63,777 bases of DNA from assembly GCF_025465275.1 (NCBI RefSeq), contig NZ_JAODNK010000112.1, forward strand, positions 1 through 63,777, given 5' to 3'. Of the stretch, positions 53,158 to 62,015 are shown in pieces. Made by a program: the position numbers and the translations under genes. This stretch comes from Nocardia sp. (GTDB lineage: Bacteria; Actinomycetota; Actinomycetes; Mycobacteriales; Mycobacteriaceae). The notes beneath the pieces are model-generated. The model searched no databases, was not told where the DNA came from, and saw only the letters and a program-made list of their open reading frames with translations. Numbering within the stretch: position 1 is the first letter of the stretch; each line of letters begins with the position of its first letter.

Positions 53158-53571
53158 ATGACGCTGCTGCGAGAAGCGATCGGGGACAGTTTGCGGCGCG
53201 CTCGGGTCGCTCAGAGCCGGACGCTGCGTGAGGTTTCGACCTCTGCGCGGGTCAGTCTCGGGTACCTGTCGGAAGTGGAGCGCGGTCGTAAGGAGGCTTC
53301 CAGCGAGCTGCTGGCGGCCATCTGCACGGCCCTGGATGTGCCACTGGCGCAGGTACTCTTCGACGTCAGCTCGGCCCTGGCCGATGCCGACCGCGCTACC
53401 GCCAAAAAGTCTGTGGCCACGGCGAATGCCTCGCTCGCGACCGCCGGTGCGGGTGTCCGGCCGCGCGGTGGGGACGCCGGTACGCCGCGTTCCGGGGATG
53501 CCGGTTTCGGCCCCCGCATCGTCATTCCGGCACCCAAGTCGGATCGCCTGGTTTTGGTGGCAGCCAAGTGA
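53158..53571 (+). CDS. clgR: Transcriptional regulator ClgR
   Basis: 137 aa. Cro/C1-type HTH (about 10-68: SLRRARVAQSRTLREVSTSARVSLGYLSEVERG). GAGGAG 6 bp before ATG. Activator of clp proteases and the envelope-stress pspA operon in mycobacteria. Positioned directly upstream of pspA as there. C-terminus ends VLVAAK. Confidence 0.92.
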   Translation: MTLLREAIGDSLRRARVAQSRTLREVSTSARVSLGYLSEVERGRKEASSELLAAICTALDVPLAQVLFDVSSALADADRATAKKSVATANASLATAGAGVRPRGGDAGTPRSGDAGFGPRIVIPAPKSDRLVLVAAK

Positions 53572-53711
53572 TCGCGGTGCACAGGACTCGAAAGGGATAA
53601 ATTCTCTGTAGGCTTTGAGCCGGAGGCGCCATACGGGTGCGGGTTTTTCCGGTTCTCTGCCGCGCAGTGGAGGATAGGGACAACCGGGTGCGTGACGGTC
53701 GCGCACTATGT

Positions 53712-53725
53712 CGCGCGATCGCGCG
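53712..53725. promoter_or_regulatory. Palindrome upstream of pspA
   Basis: CGCGCGATCGCGCG, perfect 14-bp palindrome 31 bp before pspA, in the 184-bp clgR-pspA gap; contains the CGC-N4-GCG half-sites also found in published ClgR sites. Binding is inferred. Confidence 0.35.
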
Positions 53726-53755
53726 TGGCACGTCAGATGGAGGCGGGATCAATCG

Positions 53756-54580
53756 ATGGCTAATCCGTTCGTGAAGGCCTGGAAGTACCTGATGGCCCTC
53801 TTCGATTCGAAGATCGAAGAGCATGCGGATCCGAAGGTCCAGATCCAGCAGGCCATCGAGGAGGCCCAGCGGCAGCACCAGGCGCTGTCGCAGCAGGCGG
53901 CGTCGGTGATCGGCAACCAGCGTCAGCTGGAAATGAAGCTGAACCGCCAACTCGACGAGGTCGAGAAGCTCAATGCCAATGCGCGCCAGGCGGTCATGCT
54001 GGCCGATCAGGCGGGCACTGCGGGGGATACCGAGAAGGCGATCCAGTACACCAATGCCGCTGAGGCTTTCGCCGCTCAGCTGGTGACCGCCGAGCAGGCG
54101 GTGGAGGACCTGAAGGTACTGCACGACCAGTCGCTGCAGGCCGCGTCGCAGGCCAAGAAGGCAGTCGAGCAGAACGCCATGCTGCTGCAGCAGAAGGTCG
54201 CCGAGCGCACCAAGCTGCTGTCCCAGCTGGAGCAGGCCAAGATGCAGGAGCAGGTTTCGGCCTCGCTGCAGCAGATGGACTCCACACTTTCCGCGCCGGG
54301 CACCACCCCGAGCCTGGATGCGGTGCGCGAGAAGATCGAACGCCGCTACGCCAATGCGCTCGGTTCGGCCGAGCTGGCTCAGAACACCGTCCAGGGTCGC
54401 ATGATGGAGGTGCAGCAGGCCAGCGTCCAGATGGCCGGCCACAGCCGCCTCGAGCAGATCCGCGCCTCCATGCGCGGTGACGCGCTGCCCGCCGGTGGGA
54501 ACAACCAGCCGCAGGCTGTCCCGAATCCTGCGGCCGCGCCGCAGATCAACACCAACAAGGGCCAGGCCGCTCAGCAGTAG
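53756..54580 (+). CDS. pspA: PspA / 35-kDa antigen family protein
   Basis: 274 aa membrane-associated scaffold of the phage-shock envelope stress system. ANPFVKAWKYLMALFDSK is the amphipathic N-terminus; long coiled coil (about 25-225); Gln/Pro-rich tail. ATG 53756 with GGAGG about 12 bp upstream. Mycobacterial counterpart is Rv2744c. Confidence 0.95.
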   Translation: MANPFVKAWKYLMALFDSKIEEHADPKVQIQQAIEEAQRQHQALSQQAASVIGNQRQLEMKLNRQLDEVEKLNANARQAVMLADQAGTAGDTEKAIQYTNAAEAFAAQLVTAEQAVEDLKVLHDQSLQAASQAKKAVEQNAMLLQQKVAERTKLLSQLEQAKMQEQVSASLQQMDSTLSAPGTTPSLDAVREKIERRYANALGSAELAQNTVQGRMMEVQQASVQMAGHSRLEQIRASMRGDALPAGGNNQPQAVPNPAAAPQINTNKGQAAQQ

Positions 54581-54611
54581 CGCTGGGTCCTTGGAACGAA
54601 GGCGATTGCTG

Positions 54612-56135
54612 ATGGGGAGTTCGCGGGCGCAAGACAATCCCGCGACCTCCCCTGCCCGTTTCCGCCGCCGTTCGCGCATGAAGGAAGCCGCCCCTATCCC
54701 CGGCTTCCCCTCACCCTTCGGCCCCGCCGCCGAGGGTGGAGCGGCCCAGCCGGATTCGCCGAGCTCCGAATCCGGCTATCCGGCACCGAATTCCGTCCCG
54801 GCAACGGGATGGTCTTCGGCTACTGCAACTGCGAGTGACACCCCGTCACGACCCGAATCCGGAGCGACCGGACCCGCCGCTGCTGATTCAGCTCGTGGCT
54901 GGCTGCTTTCGGAGCCGGATACGCAGGCGCGGAACGGGTTCGGCGGTCCGATGGCCGGGCCCGGGCCGAACACCGCGTCGCGAGAGCGGCGCACAACTAC
55001 TTCAGCGCGTGCGGCGTCGCAGCCGGGCGCGAATCCTGGTTATGGCCAAGCGCGCCGGGCTGGTGACTATCAAGGACGATCCGCATCGGGGCCGACGGCC
55101 GCGAATTCGGCGGGCGGCTGGGTGCCGCCTGCGGCGGATACGCGGCCGCAGTACGGGTTCGGCGGTCCGGCAGCTGAATCCGATCCCGGATGGGCGCAAT
55201 CTGTGCAGGGCAGGTTTGCCGGTGCGGCAGCCGGATCCGAGCAGTGGCATACGGCGGATGCCCGCGCTGCGAAGGGTTCGTCCCGGCGTGGTAAGCGTGC
55301 GCGGGCGGCCCAGGCGGCGCGGGAGATGTTGGCCCCCACCGGGATTGGTCCGGAAGAACTGGCACAGCGGTTACCCGACACCCTGAGGGGGGTGGGGGAG
55401 CAGGCGCTGGTCGCGGTGCGGAAGTGGGCGGATCCGCGCGAGCGGGAGTTGCGCAAGCGGCGCCGGACTCGGCGGCGGAGTTTGCGGCTGGGCACAGCAT
55501 CGGGACTGACCACTGCGGGAACTGTTGGGCTGGTGCTGATTTCGGCGCCCGCCTGGGCGGTGATCGTGGTCGGCGGCGGCGCCGTCGCACTGGTGACCGG
55601 TACCGCCGTGACCGCCAAGCGGTATTTGCAGCTGCGCCGGGAACCGTTGCCGCAGGCGACATTCGTGCCGCGCCGGCTGCCGCCCCTGCGTTCGGCGGCG
55701 CGGGCCTCGATCGCCCGATTGGTGCGCGCGGAACGGGCATTGCACGGCCTGGGCGCGCAGATCGCCAGATCCGGTCGGCTACCGGTCGATGATTTGACCG
55801 ACATGATGGAAACGGCCTCGTCGGGTGCCGCGGCGCTGCATGCATTGTCCTCCGATGTGGTCGCCATGGAGCAGGCGGCCGGCGCACTCGGACCGCGCAA
55901 TTCGCCGCTGACCGAACATGTCCGGTCCGTATCGGTCCGCCTCGACGGCGGTGTCATCGAATTCGAAGGCATGGTGGCCGCCGCCGCCCGTGTCCTCGCC
56001 GTTCCGGAGAGCGCGGCCGTCGCCGACGATCTGGGCTGGGCCATGGTGAATCTGCGCGATGCCGCCGACCGTCTCGACGGCTGGGCGCAGGCCCTCACCG
56101 ATCTGGCCGACAGCCGCTACCGCGTCAATCCCTAG
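54612..56135 (+). CDS. pspM: PspM-like envelope stress membrane protein
   Basis: 507 aa from ATG 54612. Low-complexity Pro/Ser/Gly/Ala N-terminus (1 to about 225), basic region (RRGKRARAAQAAREM, RELRKRRRTRRRSLRLG), two adjacent membrane helices (about 305-350, GTVGLVLISAPAWAVIVVGGG), and a helical C-terminal domain. Follows pspA as PspM (Rv2743c) does, but is about twice as long because of the N-terminus. ATG 54678 is possible. No PspN-like gene follows. Confidence 0.8.
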   Translation: MGSSRAQDNPATSPARFRRRSRMKEAAPIPGFPSPFGPAAEGGAAQPDSPSSESGYPAPNSVPATGWSSATATASDTPSRPESGATGPAAADSARGWLLSEPDTQARNGFGGPMAGPGPNTASRERRTTTSARAASQPGANPGYGQARRAGDYQGRSASGPTAANSAGGWVPPAADTRPQYGFGGPAAESDPGWAQSVQGRFAGAAAGSEQWHTADARAAKGSSRRGKRARAAQAAREMLAPTGIGPEELAQRLPDTLRGVGEQALVAVRKWADPRERELRKRRRTRRRSLRLGTASGLTTAGTVGLVLISAPAWAVIVVGGGAVALVTGTAVTAKRYLQLRREPLPQATFVPRRLPPLRSAARASIARLVRAERALHGLGAQIARSGRLPVDDLTDMMETASSGAAALHALSSDVVAMEQAAGALGPRNSPLTEHVRSVSVRLDGGVIEFEGMVAAAARVLAVPESAAVADDLGWAMVNLRDAADRLDGWAQALTDLADSRYRVNP

Positions 56136-56171
56136 CGAGCGTCACCCACTACCGTGGCGATCGTGGAAACG

Positions 56172-57119
56172 ATGCGCGCAGTGACCATCGCTGATTTCGG
56201 TGCCGACCCGGAGCTGATCGAGCTTCCGGTCCCCGAGCTCGGACCCACCGAGATCCTGATCCGGATCGAGGCGGCGGCGGTGAACCCGTTCGACTGGAAG
56301 GTCATCGACGGTGCTCTGAAAGACTTTGTGCCGCATACTTTTCCGCTTATTCTGGGCAATGATGCGGCAGGCGTGGTGGAGCGGGCGGGCGCGGACGTCA
56401 CGCGTTTCCAGCCCGGGGACCGGGTGTGCGGGCAGTTCATGAGCGTCCGCCGCGGCCGCGGTGCGTATGCCGAATACGCGGTAGCCGCCGAGACCGGTTT
56501 CCTCGCGATCCTCCCACCGGAGCTGCCCTTCGCCGTGGCCGCGGCGCTGCCGACCGCGGGTATGTCCGCGTACAACGCCGTCGACGCGACCTGTGCCGCA
56601 TCCGGGCAGACGATTCTCATCAATGGCGCAACCGGTGGGGTCGGTCAATTCGCCGTGCAGTTCGCGGCACAGCGTGGACTGCGCGTCATCGCCACCGCCG
56701 GTCAGGATATGGCCGACTATCTGCGCGAACTCGGTGCGGCGGAAATCGTGGACCGAGCGCAGGGCAACACCGTCGACCAGGTGCAGGCCGCGTATCCGAA
56801 GGGCATCGACGCAGTTCTGGATCTGGTGAGCGGTCCGGCCGATGCACTGCGCGTCGCAGATCTGCTGGCGTTGGATGGCATCTTCATCAGCACCGTCGGC
56901 GGACTTGATCAGGAAGCGCTGACGGCCAAGGGTGTGGTCGGCATGAACTTCTCCAACAAATCCAGCACCGAACTCCTGGAGACCCTGGTGGCCATGGCGA
57001 GCTCAGGCACCCTGCGGGTACGCATCGACGCCGAGGTCCCGCTGGCCCAGGTCGCCGCCACCGCGTCGGACCTGCGCACCCGTCGCGCTCGCGGCAAAAC
57101 GGTGATCCTTCCCCGGTAG
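56172..57119 (+). CDS. Zinc-free MDR quinone oxidoreductase-like protein
   Basis: 315 aa. MRAVTIADFGADPELIEL start, NPFDWKVIDG, NDAAGVVERAG, NADPH motif INGATGGVGQFAVQFA. No catalytic or structural zinc Cys. GTG 56154 is an alternative start. Quinone or enal reduction inferred. Confidence 0.88.
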   Translation: MRAVTIADFGADPELIELPVPELGPTEILIRIEAAAVNPFDWKVIDGALKDFVPHTFPLILGNDAAGVVERAGADVTRFQPGDRVCGQFMSVRRGRGAYAEYAVAAETGFLAILPPELPFAVAAALPTAGMSAYNAVDATCAASGQTILINGATGGVGQFAVQFAAQRGLRVIATAGQDMADYLRELGAAEIVDRAQGNTVDQVQAAYPKGIDAVLDLVSGPADALRVADLLALDGIFISTVGGLDQEALTAKGVVGMNFSNKSSTELLETLVAMASSGTLRVRIDAEVPLAQVAATASDLRTRRARGKTVILPR

Positions 57120-57240
57120 TACCTGGGGGACAACCCTGAACTTTCCCCGATATTGCTGCTGACCAGGTGATTTTCCGTCGCGGACAGGCCAGTATTGAGG
57201 AGACGGATCGTTACGGTCCGGAAAATACGGGAGGCACGGA

Positions 57241-57414
57241 ATGCTTTGGAAGATCATTGGCGTCGTCGCGGTTGTCTGGATCGCGCTCGCCATCATCGGC
57301 GCCCTGATCAAGGGGCTTTTCCCCATCCTCATGATCAGCGCGGTGGTTTTCGGCCTGTACCTGCTCTACAAGGCGGTCTCGGGTTCGAACAAGTCCCCGA
57401 TGAGCAAGCTGTAG
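57241..57414 (+). CDS. Small membrane protein (57 aa)
   Basis: ATG with GGGAGG 7 bp upstream. Two hydrophobic segments (IIGVVAVVWIALAIIGALI and FPILMISAVVFGLYLLY) separated by KGL, and a short charged tail GSNKSPMSKL. Too short for usual ORF thresholds; a hairpin terminator follows. Role unknown, likely envelope. Confidence 0.7.
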   Translation: MLWKIIGVVAVVWIALAIIGALIKGLFPILMISAVVFGLYLLYKAVSGSNKSPMSKL

Positions 57415-57434
57415 CTGCGGCGCAACCGCATTGA

Positions 57435-57466
57435 ATGGGCCATCCGGAACCATCCGGGTGGCCCAT
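57435..57466. terminator. Hairpin after the 57-aa gene
   Basis: ATGGGCCATCCGG / CCGGGTGGCCCAT, 13 pairs with one G-T, loop AACCAT; 20 bp after the stop. Confidence 0.75.
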
Positions 57467-57526
57467 CGTCCTGTCCGGCGGCCGTCGTCGGGGAATCCCT
57501 TGGTGCAGCGCGACGTTGACGCGGCT

Positions 57527-58468
57527 ATGGCAACTGCTATCGTCGCCGCCGCATACGGTGGTCCTGAAGTGCTCACTCCCATCGAGGTAGAGGTACCCGG
57601 TCCCGGTCCGGGCGAGGTGACCGTGCAGGTCCGCGCCGCCGGCGTGAATCCGATCGATTACAAGCTCTACAGCGGTGCCTTCGGCGCCGACCCGGCCAAG
57701 CTCCCGATTCGGCTCGGGCTGGAATCGTCCGGCGTGGTCACCGCTGTCGGCCCGGATGCTGTCGGCCCCGGTGGTCCGATCCAGGTCGGCGACGAGGTGA
57801 TCGCGCGCGGAGGCGGTTACGCCACAGCGGTGACCGTGCCTGCCGCCGGCGTGTTGCCCAAGCCCGCCGAGGTGAGCTGGGAGGTGGCGGCCGGACTGCT
57901 GGCGGTCGGCAATACCGCGGTGCATCTGGTTGTCGCGACCGGTATCGGTCCGGGTGATACCGTCCTGATCCACGGCGCTGCGGGCAGTGTGGGTTCGCTT
58001 GCCGCCCAGCTCGCGGTCGCGCGCGGTGCCCGGGTGATCGGTACCGCCGCGCCCGCCCGCCACGAACGACTGCGGAGCTACGGCGTGGAACCGGTCGAGT
58101 ACGGTCCCGGGCTGGCCGATCGCGTGCGCGCCTTGGCGCCGAACGGCGTGGATGCGGCGATCGATACCGTCGGAACCGATGAGGCCGTGGATGTTTCGCT
58201 GGAACTGGTCGCCGACCGCCACCGGATCGCCACCATTGCCGCCTTCGGCCGGGTGCCGACGACCGGCATCCAGGGGCTCGGCGGTGGGCCGGGCGCGGAC
58301 CCCGGCACCGAGATCCGCGGTAATGCGTGGCGCGAACTGTTGCCCCTGATCGCCTCGGGCAAGCTGGAATTGGTGATCACCGCGACCTATCCGCTCGCCG
58401 ACGCGGCCGCGGCACACGAGTTCGTCATCGGCGGACACGCCGGTGGCAAGGTCATACTGCTGCCCTGA
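57527..58468 (+). CDS. MDR-family quinone/enal oxidoreductase
   Basis: 313 aa. ATAIVAAAYGGPEVL start, NPIDYKLYSG, GLESSGVV, IHGAAGSVGSLAAQLA. No zinc Cys. Paralogous in fold to the reductase at 56172 but clearly different in sequence. GTG at 57503 could extend it by eight residues. Confidence 0.88.
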   Translation: MATAIVAAAYGGPEVLTPIEVEVPGPGPGEVTVQVRAAGVNPIDYKLYSGAFGADPAKLPIRLGLESSGVVTAVGPDAVGPGGPIQVGDEVIARGGGYATAVTVPAAGVLPKPAEVSWEVAAGLLAVGNTAVHLVVATGIGPGDTVLIHGAAGSVGSLAAQLAVARGARVIGTAAPARHERLRSYGVEPVEYGPGLADRVRALAPNGVDAAIDTVGTDEAVDVSLELVADRHRIATIAAFGRVPTTGIQGLGGGPGADPGTEIRGNAWRELLPLIASGKLELVITATYPLADAAAAHEFVIGGHAGGKVILLP

Positions 58469-58504
58469 TTCAGCGAATTGTCCCGTCTCGGTGACCCGAT
58501 TCGC

Positions 58505-58527
58505 ATATGTTGTTGCCCACAACATAT
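58505..58527. promoter_or_regulatory. Operator palindrome of the sugar ABC operon
   Basis: ATATGTTGT-N5-ACAACATAT, perfect 9-bp arms with spacer TGCCC, 48 bp before the binding-protein ATG. The ROK regulator at the end of the operon is the likely binder. Confidence 0.7.
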
Positions 58528-58575
58528 CGGTGCGCGGCCGCAACCCAGTGGCTGCCGCTCGGAAGGGTCACCCTG

Positions 58576-59739
58576 ATGAGGACGAAAAGCTCGTTCCTGC
58601 CCAAGAATTCACGCCGCCTGGTGCGGCCCGGTTGCGTCGCGATGGCAGTGGCACTATCGGGCGTGCTGACGCTGACCGCCTGCGGATCCAATTCCACCAG
58701 TAGCTCCGGGGCCACCTCGGCCGCGCCGTCCGGTGGTGGGGCCAATGGCACGGTCGGCGTTATCCTGCCGGAGACCGCCACCTCCGCCCGCTGGGAATCG
58801 TTCGACAAACCCATGCTGGAACAGGCCCTGCAGGCACAGGGTTTCGACGCCGATGTGCAGAACGCGCAGGGCGACGTCCAGAAGTTCAGCACCCTCGCCG
58901 ACGGCATGATCGCCAAGGGTGTGAAGGTGCTGGTCGTCGCCTCGATCAATAGTGAGGTCGGCAGCGCGGTCGCCGCCAAGGCGAAGAAGGCCGGCATTCC
59001 GACCATCGACTACGACCGGCTCAATCTCGGCGGATCCTCCGACTACTACGTCTCTTTCGACAATGTGCGGGTCGGTGAACTCCAGGGCCAGGCACTGATC
59101 ACGGCGCTGAAGGACAAGCCGGGCGCGCAGGTGATCGAGATCGAGGGCGCGCCGACCGACAACAATGCCACGCTGTTCCACCAGGGGCAGGAGCAGGCAC
59201 TGAAGCCGCTCTACGATTCGGGCGCCCTGAAATTGGTGCGTAGCCAGGCCATCGATGGCTGGGACAATCAGACCGGCGGCAATACCTTCGAGCAGATCCT
59301 CACCGGCAACGGCGGCAAAGTCGACGGTGTGGTGGCTGCCAATGACGGCCTGGCGGGCGCGGTGATCACCGTGCTCAAGAAGAACGGGCTCAATGGCCAT
59401 GTGCCGGTGACCGGTCAGGACGCCACTGCCGATGGGCTCAAGGCGGTGCTGCGCGGCGACCAGTACATGACGGTGTTCAAGCCGATCAAGGATGAGGCCG
59501 AGTCTGCCGCCAAACTCGCTGCGGCACTGGCCAAGGGCGATACCGCCGCCGCGAATGCGCTGGCGCAGGCCGTGAGTCAGGATCCCAAGGGCAATCGTCA
59601 GGTGAAATCGGTGCTGCTGCCGCCGCAGACGATCACCCGCAACGAGGTCAAGCAGGTGACGGATTCGGGCTTCGTGAAGGCCTCCGATATCTGCACCGGC
59701 GATGTGAAGACCGCCTGCACCCAACTCGGCATCGCCTGA
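58576..59739 (+). CDS. Sugar ABC transporter substrate-binding lipoprotein (XylF-like)
   Basis: 387 aa. GGAAGGG before ATG. Lipobox LTAC (Cys at about residue 35). Periplasmic-binding protein type 1 (about 60-380): GVILPETATSARWESFDKP, VASINSEVGSAVAAKAKKAGIPTIDYDRL, GVVAANDGLAGAVITVL. Best match in pattern to D-xylose-type XylF proteins; sugar specificity is not fixed by sequence. Confidence 0.9.
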   Translation: MRTKSSFLPKNSRRLVRPGCVAMAVALSGVLTLTACGSNSTSSSGATSAAPSGGGANGTVGVILPETATSARWESFDKPMLEQALQAQGFDADVQNAQGDVQKFSTLADGMIAKGVKVLVVASINSEVGSAVAAKAKKAGIPTIDYDRLNLGGSSDYYVSFDNVRVGELQGQALITALKDKPGAQVIEIEGAPTDNNATLFHQGQEQALKPLYDSGALKLVRSQAIDGWDNQTGGNTFEQILTGNGGKVDGVVAANDGLAGAVITVLKKNGLNGHVPVTGQDATADGLKAVLRGDQYMTVFKPIKDEAESAAKLAAALAKGDTAAANALAQAVSQDPKGNRQVKSVLLPPQTITRNEVKQVTDSGFVKASDICTGDVKTACTQLGIA

Positions 59740-59742
59740 GCC

Positions 59743-60516
59743 ATGACCGAGCCGCTGCTCCAGATCACCGGGCTGAACAAGAGTTTCGGCCCGGTGCACG
59801 TGCTGCACGATGTGGATCTGACCGTGCCCGCCGGTGAGGTGACCGCCCTGGTCGGCGACAATGGCGCGGGCAAGACCACTTTGGTGAAATGTGTTGCCGG
59901 AATTCATCCTTCGGACTCGGGTGAGGTGCGTTTCCGGGGCGAACCGGTGCATCTGCGCGGGCCCAAGGATGCGGCGGCGTTCGGCATCGAGGTCGTCTAC
60001 CAGGATCTCGCCCTCGCCGACAATCTCGACATAGTGGCCAATATGTTCCTCGGCCGCGAGCGCGGGAAACCGTGGCTGCTGGACGAGGCGAGCATGGAGG
60101 AGGCGGCGCGCACCACGCTGGCCTCGCTGGGGGTGCGCACCGTGAAATCGGTGCGCACGCCGGTCTCGTCGCTGTCCGGTGGGCAGCGGCAGACCGTGGC
60201 CATTGCCAAAGCCGTGCTGTGGAACAGCAATCTGGTGCTGCTGGACGAACCCACCGCGGCGCTGGGTGTGGCGCAGACCCGGCAGGTGCTGGATCTGGTG
60301 CGGCGGCTGGCCGAACAGGGTCTGGGCGTGGTGCTCATCAGCCACAATCTGGCCGATGTATTCGAGGTCGCCGACCGTATCGCGGTGCTGTATCTGGGCC
60401 GGATGGCCGCACAGGTGCGCACCGCCGATGTCACCCACAGCCAGGTGGTGGAGCTGATCACCGCCGGACGCTCCGGTGATCTGGGGCTGGCCCGACCGGA
60501 AGCGGTGGTGTTGTGA
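59743..60516 (+). CDS. Sugar ABC transporter ATP-binding protein, single domain
   Basis: 257 aa. Walker A GDNGAGKTTL, signature LSGGQRQTVAIAK, Walker B LVLLDEPTAALG. Only one ABC domain, unlike two-domain XylG/MglA proteins of about 500 aa; more like FrcA-type ATPases that act as homodimers. Permease gene overlaps its stop (GTGA). Confidence 0.92.
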   Translation: MTEPLLQITGLNKSFGPVHVLHDVDLTVPAGEVTALVGDNGAGKTTLVKCVAGIHPSDSGEVRFRGEPVHLRGPKDAAAFGIEVVYQDLALADNLDIVANMFLGRERGKPWLLDEASMEEAARTTLASLGVRTVKSVRTPVSSLSGGQRQTVAIAKAVLWNSNLVLLDEPTAALGVAQTRQVLDLVRRLAEQGLGVVLISHNLADVFEVADRIAVLYLGRMAAQVRTADVTHSQVVELITAGRSGDLGLARPEAVVL

Positions 60517-61958
60517 ACGAGAAAGCTCCCGATATGAGCAAGGTTTCGGAGCCTGCGCCGCCCGCCGCGGATACGGTGATCACCGATTTCGGGATCGACA
60601 CCACCACGCGTTCGACCCGGGAGGCATTGGGGGAGTATCTCGCCCGGCTGAGATCCGGCGAGATCGGTTCGCTGCCAGCACTTCTCGGGTTGGTCGCACT
60701 GGTCATCCTGTTCTCGGTGCAGTCGGATGTGTTCTTTTCGCTCAACAACATCGCGAACCTGCTGGCGCAGGGCGCGGGGCAGACCATCATTGCCATCGGC
60801 ATTGTGTACGTCCTGCTGATCGGCGAGATCGATCTGTCGGCGGGCACCGCGTCCGGAGTGGCCGGTGCGGTGCTGGCCATGCACTACGTGAAGGACGGAA
60901 ACCTGCTGACGGGCATGGGTTCCACGGTGTTCTTCCTCTTCAACGGCCTGCTGATCCTCGCTGCCGTGCTCGCGGCGCTGTTGCGCATCTGGCCGGGCGT
61001 GGCACTGTCGCTGCTGGGTGTGGTGATCACACTTGTCGGCTTCACAGCGAATCCGTGGGTGGAGATGGTGCTCGCGGTATGCGTGGGCGCGGCCATCGGC
61101 TGCATCACCGGCTTCCTCATAGCCAAGATCGGCATGCCCTCGTTCGTGGTGACCCTCGCGCTGTTCCTGGCCTGGCAGGGCGTGATTCTGCAACTCATCG
61201 GGGAGGGCGGGGTGCTGGGCATCAGCTCCTCGCATGTCCTCGATCAGGTGGCCAATGGGAATCTGTCCACGATCGGCAGCTGGGTCCTGTGTGTGGTGGC
61301 GGCCGGAGGTTATGCGGCAATAACGCTGGGCGGCCACGCATTACGCCGCCGCCGGGGACTGGTAGCGCAGCCGACGCCGCTGGTGCTGGCAAAAGTGCTG
61401 GTGCTCACCGTGCTTGCGGTGGTGGTGACGGCGCTGCTGACCGTCAACCGATCGCCGAGCAAGCTGATCGTCATTTCCGGTGTGCCGTATGTGGTTCCGA
61501 TCGTGCTGGTGCTGCTGGTGGCCGGCACCTTCGTGCTCGAGCGCACCCGCTACGGCCGGCACATCTACGCGGTCGGTGGCAATGCGGAGGCGGCGCGGCG
61601 GGCGGGCATCAACGTAACCCAGTTGCGGGCAAGCGTTTTTGTTATCTGCTCGTCGTGTGCGGCGGTCGGGGCCATCGTCTACTCGTCGAAGGTCGGCTCG
61701 GTCGATCCGCAGGCGGGCGGGCTCAATACCCTGCTGTTCGCGGTGGGCGCGGCGGTGATCGGCGGCACCTCGCTGTTCGGCGGTAAGGGCCGGGTCGCGG
61801 ATGCGGTGATCGGCGGTGCGGTGCTGGCGGTGGTATCCAATGGTCTCGGTCTGCTGCGTCAGCCCGCTGCCGTCGTTTCCATTGTCACCGGATTGGTATT
61901 GCTGCTGGCCGCAACGGTCGATGCGCTGTCGCGCCGGCGGGCGGTGGCACAGCGATGA
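60513..61958 (+). CDS. Sugar ABC transporter permease (XylH-like)
   Basis: 481 aa with about 10-12 helices. Long cytosolic N-terminus (to about 65) then helices; YVLLIGEIDLSAGTASGVAGAVL and SAGALGTLL-type motif region GGTSLFGGKGRVADAVIGGAV near the C-terminus, typical of carbohydrate permeases of the XylH/RbsC family. Coupled to the ATPase. Confidence 0.92.
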   Translation: MNEKAPDMSKVSEPAPPAADTVITDFGIDTTTRSTREALGEYLARLRSGEIGSLPALLGLVALVILFSVQSDVFFSLNNIANLLAQGAGQTIIAIGIVYVLLIGEIDLSAGTASGVAGAVLAMHYVKDGNLLTGMGSTVFFLFNGLLILAAVLAALLRIWPGVALSLLGVVITLVGFTANPWVEMVLAVCVGAAIGCITGFLIAKIGMPSFVVTLALFLAWQGVILQLIGEGGVLGISSSHVLDQVANGNLSTIGSWVLCVVAAGGYAAITLGGHALRRRRGLVAQPTPLVLAKVLVLTVLAVVVTALLTVNRSPSKLIVISGVPYVVPIVLVLLVAGTFVLERTRYGRHIYAVGGNAEAARRAGINVTQLRASVFVICSSCAAVGAIVYSSKVGSVDPQAGGLNTLLFAVGAAVIGGTSLFGGKGRVADAVIGGAVLAVVSNGLGLLRQPAAVVSIVTGLVLLLAATVDALSRRRAVAQR

Positions 61959-62015
61959 GCACGCAGGGATGCCGCGCTGCACGGCGCCGGAAGCGCCGAT
62001 GGTATTCCTGAGGCC

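Noticed and set aside
58654..60438. 594-codon minus-strand frame
   Set aside because: Antisense of the sugar-binding protein and ATPase, both with clear motifs on the plus strand.
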